From Ignavibacteriales bacterium (lineage in GTDB: Bacteria; Bacteroidota; Ignavibacteria; Ignavibacteriales; Melioribacteraceae), in assembly GCA_026390775.1 (NCBI GenBank), contig JAPLFF010000007.1:186001-250000 (forward strand): a stretch of 64,000 bases of DNA. Reading direction: 5' to 3'. The position numbers and the translations under genes were made by a program. The notes below the pieces were generated by a model, which was given only the letters and a program-made list of their open reading frames with translations, ran no database searches and was not told the DNA's origin. Shown piece by piece: positions 37,290-44,527 of this stretch (position 1 is its first letter; each line of letters starts with the position of its first letter).

Positions 37290-37702
37290 TTGATCGCCTT
37301 TCCTTTATATTCAACAAAATTATTTTCAGTCTCATAAAGTTTAATCGAGTAAAGTTTACCGGACGGTAGTTTATCAACTAATTGATACCAAATGCCTATA
37401 GCTATGTTCTCAGCGGTCGGTATCTTCCCTTTTAGGAAACCAACATCGAGATTCAAATTTTTATGATCTACTTTACTTATCACATTTTTTTTAATTATTT
37501 CTTTTAGAACTTTAAGATCTATTACATAACCGGTATTCGGATCAACTTCACCTGCTACTACAACTTCTAAAATATAATTATGTCCGTGACCGTTTAAGTT
37601 GTTGCATTTGCCGAATAGCCGATCATTTTCTTCATTGGAAAAATTTGGATTAAATAACCGGTGCGATGCACTAAAAGTTTCTCGCCTTGTTACGAAAATC
37701 AT
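37286..37702 (-). CDS. 6-pyruvoyl-tetrahydropterin synthase (PTPS, biopterin type)
   Basis: The protein has 138 aa. Zinc-binding histidines lie in FSASHRLF and NGHGHNY. The catalytic Cys is in [11 protein letters not shown], a Cys-x5-HGH spacing typical of animal-type PTPS. QueD enzymes of queuosine synthesis have Cys-x3-HGH. It therefore probably makes 6-pyruvoyl-tetrahydropterin from dihydroneopterin triphosphate. Overlap with folE and the coupled SDR gene support a biopterin pathway. Confidence 0.87.
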   Translation of the reverse strand: MIFVTRRETFSASHRLFNPNFSNEENDRLFGKCNNLNGHGHNYILEVVVAGEVDPNTGYVIDLKVLKEIIKKNVISKVDHKNLNLDVGFLKGKIPTAENIAIGIWYQLVDKLPSGKLYSIKLYETENNFVEYKGKAIN

Positions 37703-37706
37703 TTCA

Positions 37707-38165
37707 CTATCCTTTGAGTGCTTTCAATACTTCTTCAACATGTCCCACTACTTTAACTTTTGGGAATATTTTTTTAATTAAACCATTTTCATCAATAATA
37801 AATGTTGTACGTTCAATCCCCATATATTTTCTACCGTACATACTTTTTTCTTTCCAGACTCCATATTTAGAAACAACTTCTTTTTTCTCACCACTTAAAA
37901 GTGTGAAGGGAAGATTGTATTTACTCTCAAACTTTTTGTGTGATTCTACAGAATCGGCACTTATTCCAATAACAACTGTTTTTATTCTCTTGAAGTTTGG
38001 AAAAATATCTCTAAAATCGCACGCTTCTTTTGTGCAGCCTGATGTCATATCTTTCGGATAAAAATAGAGAACAACTTTCCATCCCTTGAAATCATTGAGA
38101 GATACCTTTACTCCATTTGAATCCAGTAATGAAAACGAAGGTGCTTTTTTCCCGACCTCTAACAT
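37707..38165 (-). CDS. bcp: Thioredoxin-dependent thiol peroxidase (BCP-type peroxiredoxin)
   Basis: The protein is 152 aa. KAPSFSLLDSNG and YFYPKDMTSGCTKEACDFRD carry the peroxidatic Cys with a second Cys five residues on, the atypical 2-Cys BCP pattern. ERTTFIIDENGLIKKIFPKVK follows. It reduces hydroperoxides using thioredoxin in the cytoplasm. It ends 4 bp before the PTPS gene, so peroxide defence and pterin synthesis seem co-transcribed. Confidence 0.93.
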   Translation of the reverse strand: MLEVGKKAPSFSLLDSNGVKVSLNDFKGWKVVLYFYPKDMTSGCTKEACDFRDIFPNFKRIKTVVIGISADSVESHKKFESKYNLPFTLLSGEKKEVVSKYGVWKEKSMYGRKYMGIERTTFIIDENGLIKKIFPKVKVVGHVEEVLKALKG

Positions 38166-38266
38166 TTTTTCTCCATTAAGAATTTATATTAAACTGCTTT
38201 CTCTAAACAATCTAAATAAAAAGTAGAGGACTAATTTATTCCATCCCGTAAAAACGATTAACTTAA

Positions 38267-38749
38267 TTATAATAATTTTTTTAATGTTTCTTGAATCGTT
38301 GCATAGTTCGGTTCATTACCGGCAACCTCTAAAACTTCAGCATATTGGATAACTCCCTTCTTATCAACAACGAATGCTGATCTCTTGGAGACACCTTTCA
38401 AATCCCACTTGCCAGGAAGCCAAACATCATAAAATGATCCATACGCAGGTGATACTTCTTTATTAAAATCGCTGAGAACAGGAAAGTTAAATTGATGTTT
38501 GTCTGTCCAAAGTTTTTGTGCGAATGGACCATCAACGCTAATTGCTAAAACTTGAGCATCCAGATTTTCATAATCTTTCATCCCATCTCTGGTTGAGCAA
38601 AGCTCTTTTTCGCAAACTGAAGTTCCTACAGCCGGGAAAAAAAGTATAACCACGTTCTTCTTTCCTTTAAAGTCAGATAACGAAACGGATTCATTATTTG
38701 TATTCTTTAAACTAAAATTTGGTGCAACATCTCCTACTTTCAATGACAT
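38267..38749 (-). CDS. Peroxiredoxin (AhpC/TSA redoxin family)
   Basis: The protein is 160 aa. It has DVAPNFSLKNTNN, then VVILFFPAVGTSVCEKELCSTRDG with the peroxidatic Cys and a second Cys five residues later, then RSAFVVDKKGVIQYAEV. It is distinct from the BCP next door and closer to AhpE-like one-domain peroxiredoxins. The AGGAG ribosome site 6 nt before ATG 38749 is strong. It follows the dodecin gene by 20 bp. Confidence 0.88.
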   Translation of the reverse strand: MSLKVGDVAPNFSLKNTNNESVSLSDFKGKKNVVILFFPAVGTSVCEKELCSTRDGMKDYENLDAQVLAISVDGPFAQKLWTDKHQFNFPVLSDFNKEVSPAYGSFYDVWLPGKWDLKGVSKRSAFVVDKKGVIQYAEVLEVAGNEPNYATIQETLKKLL

Positions 38750-38769
38750 ATAATTCTCCTTTCGTGAGA

Positions 38770-38973
38770 TTATTCTTTAAGTTTTCTGCCAATTCGAACT
38801 TTAACCTGGAATTCAACTTTTCCTTCTGAAGTTACTCTGCCTCTTTGTTCCACAACTTCAAACCAACCCACTTTTATTTCTGAGTTAGCTTCAAGAACAA
38901 TTTCTTTAATTGCTTCAGTAACTCCTTCTGTTGAAATTCCAACTCTGTCTATTACTTCGAACGTCTTTGACAT
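38770..38973 (-). CDS. Dodecin (flavin-binding dodecamer)
   Basis: This 67-aa protein matches dodecin throughout: TFEVIDRVGISTEGVTEAIKE, then IKVGWFEVVEQRGRV with the flavin-stacking Trp, then EFQVKVRIGRKL. Dodecins store flavins and limit their photochemistry. A GAGG ribosome site precedes the ATG. It heads a run of redox genes (two peroxiredoxins, then pterin synthesis). Confidence 0.95.
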   Translation of the reverse strand: MSKTFEVIDRVGISTEGVTEAIKEIVLEANSEIKVGWFEVVEQRGRVTSEGKVEFQVKVRIGRKLKE

Positions 38974-39138
38974 ATTAACCTCATTATTTGATTAAAAAGT
39001 TCAATTCAATTAATAAGTGAATAATTCTTGAAATTAAAATAGCTTATTAGGAAGTAAGATTAAAGAAAGTGATCCTCAATAACGTTTCTCTTTTATGAAT
39101 CATTATTTTTTTGCTTTTCATGGTAGCAGTTTCTATTT

Positions 39139-39161
39139 TTATATAGACTAAATCTAAATAA
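39139..39161. promoter_or_regulatory. Inverted repeat, candidate Fur operator
   Basis: TTATATAGA and TCTAAATAA form 9-bp arms with one mismatch and a 5-bp spacer. The site ends 13 bp before the fur start codon. Position and AT-rich dyad character suit autoregulation of fur-feoAB, but the sequence is not a textbook Fur box. Confidence 0.4.
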
Positions 39162-39173
39162 TGGTTGGTTTAA

Positions 39174-39629
39174 GTGGAAATAGAACAAGCACACGAACAA
39201 TTCAGACGATTTCTAAAACGAGGTGACAATCGGGTTACACCGGAACGCTTTGAAGTTCTTGACTTTGCAATGGATTATGAAGGACATTTTGGAGCGGATG
39301 AATTGTACATTAAGATGAAGAGTAGTGATTCCAATATTTCCCGTGCAACGGTTTACAATACGCTTGAACTTTTAGCTCAATGTGAGCTTCTCTCAAAAAG
39401 AAATTTCGGAGAGAACAAAACTCGTTATGAATCTAATGTCGGAAAGACAAGTCACGATCATTTAATTTGTACTAATTGCGGAGCTATCAAAGAATTTTCA
39501 GAACCAAAAATTCAAAAAATAGTTAAAGAAATTTCATCTGAGATCGGCTTTGATTCTACAGGTTATTCATTTAACATTTTTGGAAAATGCACTAATCCTA
39601 ATTGCGGTCAAAACAAAAATGCCAAATAG
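39174..39629 (+). CDS. fur: Fur-family transcriptional regulator
   Basis: The protein has 151 aa. The winged-helix part reads RVTPERFEVLDFAMDYEGHFGADELYIKMKSSDSNISRATVYNTLELL. The dimerisation and metal part has HDHLICTNCGAIKEF and a final CTNPNCG, so both CxxC-type pairs are present. It begins with GTG at 39174; no ATG fits the frame. Co-location and overlap with feoA and feoB indicate an iron-responsive Fur rather than PerR or Zur, which share the fold. Confidence 0.9.
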   Translation: MEIEQAHEQFRRFLKRGDNRVTPERFEVLDFAMDYEGHFGADELYIKMKSSDSNISRATVYNTLELLAQCELLSKRNFGENKTRYESNVGKTSHDHLICTNCGAIKEFSEPKIQKIVKEISSEIGFDSTGYSFNIFGKCTNPNCGQNKNAK

Positions 39630-39846
39630 CACATTAGATAAAGCTAAAAAGGGAAATCCTATTACTGTAGTTAAACTACCATCCGGAAATATTAAATCTC
39701 AATTGATACGACTTGGAATCTCTGAAGGAGATACATTGAAATGTATACAACGTCTTCCCGGAGGAACAATCGTGGTTCAAAAAAATAGGCAAGAAATTGC
39801 AGTAGGATTTGATCTCGCGAAAAAAATTCACGTACTTATTCAGTAA
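39619..39846 (+). CDS. feoA: FeoA ferrous-iron transport accessory protein
   Basis: The protein is 75 aa from ATG 39619. It has the SH3-like FeoA pattern: VVKLPSGNIKSQLIRLGISEGDTLKCIQRLPGGTIVVQ and EIAVGFDLAKKIHV. It overlaps the fur stop by 11 bp and ends 8 bp before feoB. The frame is open 23 codons upstream within fur, but that extension would be hydrophobic read-through and is not used. Confidence 0.92.
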   Translation: MPNSTLDKAKKGNPITVVKLPSGNIKSQLIRLGISEGDTLKCIQRLPGGTIVVQKNRQEIAVGFDLAKKIHVLIQ

Positions 39847-39854
39847 GAAAGTTT

Positions 39855-41888
39855 ATGAAAACAGATAATGTAGTTAATCTTGAAAATGATAAAATAGTCT
39901 CACCCTTAAAAACTTTCATTGAGCCTGAAAAACTTCAGAAAGTTGTCCTCGTTGGCAATCCGAATGTGGGTAAATCTTGTTTCTTTAATTTCATGAGCGG
40001 TATGTATGTTGATGTTTCCAATTTCCCCGGCACGACAGTATCAATAACAAAAAGTCATTTTCAAGGTAATGATGTTTTTGATACACCGGGAATATACGGT
40101 GTCGGTTCGTTTAATGATGAAGAAAAAGTAGCGCGCGATATAATTCTTTCCGCTGATATAATTCTTAATGTAGTCAATACTCTTAATCTCGATCGTGATC
40201 TTTTTCTCACTCTTCAATTAATTGATATGGGAAAAAAGGTTTCAGTACTTTTAAATTTCAGCGATGAACTCAAGAAAAGAAAAATTAAAATTGATACTAA
40301 AAAACTTTCCGACTTACTTGGCGTTGAAGTTTACCAGACTGCTGCAGTTGATAAATTAGGATTTGATAAACTCGGAGAGGCAGTTAAATCTGCAAGAGTT
40401 GGTAAGCAAGAACTCGATCTTCATTTTTTACTAAATCAGGAAATGGAAAGATCGGTCCCTCAATCCGATTCACTTTTAATATTAGAAGGCGACGAAGCGA
40501 TTGCACAAAAAAATAATGTATTGTGCGGCACCGCAGATGAACGCGAAAGAATTTACATCAGCAGAAGAAATCGTGTAAATGAGATTGTGGATCTTGTTGA
40601 ATATGAAGATTCAAAAAAGGGAGAGATCTTCAATCAGCTTGGCAGATTATGTTTAAATCCAGTGACCGGCATACCAATCTTACTGTTTATGCTTGTTCTA
40701 ATGTACTTTTTCATTGGCGATTTGGTTTCTCAAAGGATTGTTAATTTTACAGAAAATAAAATTGGTAAAGATTTTTTCGAATATAATATTAAATCGTTTT
40801 CAGGAAATTACACTCCTGTAAATGTTGACGTAACAATTTTTGATGGTAACAATATTGAGATCGGCAAAAAAACTTTCAACTTCCCTTCCGGTATAAGTGC
40901 TAATCCGACTCTTCAAAAAGAATTCTCTGAATTATCGAAACAAAAAAACGCACGGACGAATTTTTATTTTCAAAATCCATTTGTAAAACTTTTCTTCGGT
41001 GAATTTGGTGTTATAACAATGACAGTAACTTACTTACTGTTTTTACTTCTACCATTAGTAATTGGATTTTATTTTGTAATGGCTTTATTAGAAGACAGTG
41101 GTTACCTTCCTCGTCTTGCAACTATGCTTGATCGTTCATTTAATAAAATCGGTTTAAATGGTAAAGCTGTAATTCCGATAATGCTTGGTTTCGGTTGTAT
41201 TACAATGGCAAATATTACTACACGTATGCTTGGAACAGAAAGAGAAAAATCAATTGTTACAGCAATTCTTCAATTTGTAATTCCGTGCTCAGCACAATTA
41301 GCTGTAATCGCTGCTCTTCTAAGCGGAGCCGGATTTGCACCGATGATGCTTTATATCTCAGTTATTTCAACTGTTCTTATTGTTCTTTCAACTGTCTTAA
41401 ATAAAATGCTTCCCGGCGAAAGTTCTCCCCTATTAATTGATCTTCCCATGATTCGTTTTCCAAGAATGAGTAATGTTTTCAAAAAAACTTTTTTTAGAAG
41501 TTTTGGTTTCATGAAAGAAGCTAGCTTTTGGTTTTTTATCGGTGCACTTGCAGTTGGTATTATGGAAATAAGCGGAATGTTAAAAGTTTGGCAGGATGTT
41601 TTAGCACCTTTTACAACAACATGGTTAAAGCTTCCTAAAGAAGCCGCAAATGCTTTTGTAATGGGAATGGTTCGTAGAGATTTTGGTGCGGCTGGACTTT
41701 TCCATATGAATTTATCAATAATGCAAAAGACAGTTTCAATTATTACAATTACTCTTTTCGTTCCGTGTATCGCTTCGTTCGTTGTTATGCTTAAAGAAAG
41801 AGGTTGGAAAGAAGGAATGATGATATGGTTTGGAACTTGGATCGCTGCTTTTTTAGTCGGTGGAATCGTTGCACAAATAGTAATCTGA
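39855..41888 (+). CDS. feoB: FeoB ferrous-iron transporter
   Basis: This 677-aa protein has the N-terminal G domain: G1 GNPNVGKS, G2 NFPGTTVS, G3 DTPGIYG and G4 NFSD. The guanine-nucleotide dissociation-inhibitor region follows. About eight or nine membrane spans come next, including the gate segment around GFGCITMANITTRML. It imports Fe2+ across the inner membrane. The G4 reads NFSD rather than NxxD with Lys, which is common in FeoB. No FeoC gene is seen. Confidence 0.95.
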   Translation: MKTDNVVNLENDKIVSPLKTFIEPEKLQKVVLVGNPNVGKSCFFNFMSGMYVDVSNFPGTTVSITKSHFQGNDVFDTPGIYGVGSFNDEEKVARDIILSADIILNVVNTLNLDRDLFLTLQLIDMGKKVSVLLNFSDELKKRKIKIDTKKLSDLLGVEVYQTAAVDKLGFDKLGEAVKSARVGKQELDLHFLLNQEMERSVPQSDSLLILEGDEAIAQKNNVLCGTADERERIYISRRNRVNEIVDLVEYEDSKKGEIFNQLGRLCLNPVTGIPILLFMLVLMYFFIGDLVSQRIVNFTENKIGKDFFEYNIKSFSGNYTPVNVDVTIFDGNNIEIGKKTFNFPSGISANPTLQKEFSELSKQKNARTNFYFQNPFVKLFFGEFGVITMTVTYLLFLLLPLVIGFYFVMALLEDSGYLPRLATMLDRSFNKIGLNGKAVIPIMLGFGCITMANITTRMLGTEREKSIVTAILQFVIPCSAQLAVIAALLSGAGFAPMMLYISVISTVLIVLSTVLNKMLPGESSPLLIDLPMIRFPRMSNVFKKTFFRSFGFMKEASFWFFIGALAVGIMEISGMLKVWQDVLAPFTTTWLKLPKEAANAFVMGMVRRDFGAAGLFHMNLSIMQKTVSIITITLFVPCIASFVVMLKERGWKEGMMIWFGTWIAAFLVGGIVAQIVI

Positions 41889-41889
41889 T

Positions 41890-42612
41890 ATGAAAAAAAA
41901 CGAATATCAAAAATATCCAATAATTTGGCGCAAAGAAGATTTCTTCATAAAGATTTACTGTTCTATTCCTAACATAGCAACAGGAATATTAATTACAACC
42001 GACAGAGTAACATTTATTGCTGATCCGGGCGATGGAATTTTGCGCGATCTTAATAAAGATGTTGGTGCTGTTATAATTCTAAAAGTTTCCGATATTTTCA
42101 TCAGCCATGGTCATCACGATCATGTTGGAGGCGTTTGGTCGCTTCTTACATATTTATCTGTTATGAGGAAAAAAAGCCCGCTCAATATTTTTTATCCAAA
42201 GGGCTGTAAGGAGATCGAAAGTATTTATCGCGCATTTATTAAAGTTTACAGCAAAGAAGTTTCTTATCAAATAAATTTAAAACCAATTGATTCGGTGAAA
42301 AGTTTTAAGCGCGATTCAGTTACGATCAAACCATTCAAAGTTAATCATAGAGAACCATCGGAAGACGGCAATTCATCAGAATTAATTCCATCTCTTGGAT
42401 TTAAATTCATTTATGACGGCAAATCAATTTGTTACGGCGGCGATACTGCCTATTGCGAATCTTTAGTCCAAAATGCGAAAGATTCAAATCTTGCAATTAT
42501 TGAAGCTGGAGCTAAAGATGATTCGACTTCTGATCTACACATGACTATCAAACAAGCAACACAAATCGGAAAAACTGCTAAGGAATATTTCTTGGTGCAT
42601 GTGCCCCAATAA
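41890..42612 (+). CDS. Metallo-beta-lactamase-fold hydrolase
   Basis: The protein is 240 aa. The metal motif ISHGHHDHVGG (HxHxDH) is followed by an RNase Z-like insertion, KVNHREPSEDG, YGGDTAYCES (metal Asp) and the terminal EYFLVHVP His. The start lies 1 bp past the feoB stop. The fold fits tRNase Z-like or phosphodiesterase activity, but the family is broad and the substrate is not predictable. Confidence 0.82.
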   Translation: MKKNEYQKYPIIWRKEDFFIKIYCSIPNIATGILITTDRVTFIADPGDGILRDLNKDVGAVIILKVSDIFISHGHHDHVGGVWSLLTYLSVMRKKSPLNIFYPKGCKEIESIYRAFIKVYSKEVSYQINLKPIDSVKSFKRDSVTIKPFKVNHREPSEDGNSSELIPSLGFKFIYDGKSICYGGDTAYCESLVQNAKDSNLAIIEAGAKDDSTSDLHMTIKQATQIGKTAKEYFLVHVPQ

Positions 42613-42654
42613 TATTATTTTGGCAACCACAATATTAAACTACAGAGGAAAATC

Positions 42655-44460
42655 ATGAAGAGAATTTCATTTCTATTGATAATTCTATTTGTCGTTTCAA
42701 TTCAAGCACAAAATAAAATTCACAGACCTGAAATAACTGCAGAAGAAATTAAAGCCAACGTCTTCTATCTCGCATCAGATGCAATGAAAGGAAGATTCAC
42801 CGGAAGTCCTGAAGAAAGAATAGCAGGAGATTATATTAAAAGTGAATTTCAACTTTACGGATTAAAACCTGCTTTCAATGGAAATTGGTTCCAAGAATTT
42901 CCTTTTATTGAAAGAGTTGAAATGACAAAAGCTAATTCCCTTTCTTTTGACGTAAAGGGTAAAAAGCAAAACCTTAAAACCGGAAATGATTATACAACCG
43001 TTGCCTATTCCGGAAAAGGAAAAATTAATGGAGATTTAGTTTTTGCAGGATATGGTATTTCCGCACCTAAATTAAATTACGATGACTATGAAGGTATTGA
43101 TGTTAAAGGAAAAACCGTAGTTGTTATGAGGTATCATCCCGAACATGACAGTTCCAGATCAGAGTTTGATAAATATGCTTCCTTTAGAAACAAAGCTACA
43201 GTAGCAAAAGAGAAAGGTGCAGTTGCAATTATCTTAGTCAATGGATTCGCACCCAAAAACTATGATGATCAATTGATGGAACTCCACTACGATGGTGCAC
43301 CCGCAATGAAAGGTATTTCTGTTCAACATGTAAAAAGAAGTTTTGTAGAAGATCTTTTTAAGATTGATGGGCTGAGCTTCGTCGAAGCCCAGAAACAAAT
43401 TGATGCTTTAAAAAAACCATCTTCATTTGCATTTAAAAATGCCAAAGTTTCTCTTTCAACCGAAGTAAAAGAAATTGAGAAGAAAGGAAGAAATGTTGCG
43501 GGGATGATCGAAGGAAGTGATCCGGTTTTGAAAAATGAATTTATTGTAATCGGCGCACATTACGATCATCTTGGAATTGATCAGCTTAAAGAATCTTCGA
43601 TGTATAAAGGTAATGACAAACAAATTCACAATGGCGCTGATGATAATGCATCCGGTACAACAGGAGTGTTGGAAGTCGCTGAAAAATTTGGCTCTATGCA
43701 AGGACTATTGAAACGCAGTATAATCTTTGTTGCTTTCTCCGGTGAAGAACTTGGAATTCTTGGTTCAACTTACATGACGAATAATTTTCCTGTTGATATT
43801 AAAAATGTTGATGCAATGTTAAACATGGATATGATCGGACGTTTGAATGAAGAAAATAGTTTGACCATCATTGGTTCAGGTACTTCTTCAATGTGGAAGG
43901 AATTGTTAAATCAAAAAAACAGTTACAGTTTTAAATTAGGAATGAGCGATGGCGGATCGGGCGGCAGTGATCATCAAGCATTCTCAAATAAAAACATTCC
44001 GGTTCTTTTTTTCTTTACCGGAACACATTCGGATTATCACAAACCATCTGATAAACCTGAAAAAATAAATTGCGACGGCGAAGCTAAAGTTGCTAACTAT
44101 GTTTTTGATATTGCTCTTGCAGTTGATAATTTAGAAAAACGGCCGGATTATGTTAAAGTTGAAGAACCCGCACAAAGAGGCGGTGACGGAGGAAAAACTC
44201 GCGTTACAGTAGGAACAATTCCTGAATTTGGCTTTAGTGGAACAGGTTATAAACTATCCGGAGTAACTGAAGGAAGTCCTGCAGCTAAAGCCGGAATGAA
44301 AGCGGGTGATATCATTGTAAAATTTGGTCCTAAAACAGTTGCCAATATTTATGATTTTATGTATGCTGTTCAAGATTACAAAGCCGGTGATAAAGTTGAT
44401 GTTGTTGTCCAACGAGATGGAAAAGAAATGACTTTCAATGTCGAATTGATTGCGAAATAG
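42655..44460 (+). CDS. Secreted M28 aminopeptidase with PA and PDZ domains
   Basis: The protein has 601 aa with a signal peptide (VVSIQAQ). A PA-type insert (LVFAGYGISAPKLNYDDYEGIDVKGKTVVVM) precedes the di-zinc M28 core: GAHYDHLG, NGADDNASGT, FSGEELGILGS, MDMIGRL and HSDYHKPSDK. A C-terminal PDZ domain follows (GVTEGSPAAKAGMKAGDIIVKFG). It degrades peptides in the periplasm or at the surface. A GAGGA ribosome site precedes the ATG. A small palindromic element (43369-43390) is read in frame as part of a loop. Confidence 0.92.
   Translation: MKRISFLLIILFVVSIQAQNKIHRPEITAEEIKANVFYLASDAMKGRFTGSPEERIAGDYIKSEFQLYGLKPAFNGNWFQEFPFIERVEMTKANSLSFDVKGKKQNLKTGNDYTTVAYSGKGKINGDLVFAGYGISAPKLNYDDYEGIDVKGKTVVVMRYHPEHDSSRSEFDKYASFRNKATVAKEKGAVAIILVNGFAPKNYDDQLMELHYDGAPAMKGISVQHVKRSFVEDLFKIDGLSFVEAQKQIDALKKPSSFAFKNAKVSLSTEVKEIEKKGRNVAGMIEGSDPVLKNEFIVIGAHYDHLGIDQLKESSMYKGNDKQIHNGADDNASGTTGVLEVAEKFGSMQGLLKRSIIFVAFSGEELGILGSTYMTNNFPVDIKNVDAMLNMDMIGRLNEENSLTIIGSGTSSMWKELLNQKNSYSFKLGMSDGGSGGSDHQAFSNKNIPVLFFFTGTHSDYHKPSDKPEKINCDGEAKVANYVFDIALAVDNLEKRPDYVKVEEPAQRGGDGGKTRVTVGTIPEFGFSGTGYKLSGVTEGSPAAKAGMKAGDIIVKFGPKTVANIYDFMYAVQDYKAGDKVDVVVQRDGKEMTFNVELIAK
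43369..43390. repeat. Palindromic element inside the M28 peptidase gene
   Basis: The 22-bp element starts GGGCTGAG and ends GAAGCCC, with the palindromic core GCTTCG-T-CGAAGC. It is close to a dispersed palindrome with core CTTCGACAAGCTCAG that I recall from many bacterial genomes. Here it is translated in frame as part of GLSFVEAQ. Confidence 0.55.
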
Positions 44461-44472
44461 TTCGCAGTAAAC

Positions 44473-44510
44473 AGAAAGGCGAATCATAATTGATTCGCCT
44501 TTCTTTATTT
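44473..44510 (+). terminator. Rho-independent terminator after the M28 peptidase
   Basis: AGAAAGGCGAATCA pairs perfectly with TGATTCGCCTTTCT around TAAT, followed by TTATTTAT on the plus strand. It lies between convergent genes. Confidence 0.85.
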
Positions 44511-44527
44511 ATATAACTAAGTAGTAA

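Noticed and set aside
37286-37702. QueD (queuosine) assignment for the PTPS-family gene
   Set aside because: The Cys-x5-HGH spacing and the folE-SDR neighbours fit biopterin synthesis better; no queC/queE is nearby.
41351-41920. Long open frame antisense to feoB
   Set aside because: FeoB is unmistakable on the other strand; the antisense product has no recognisable features.
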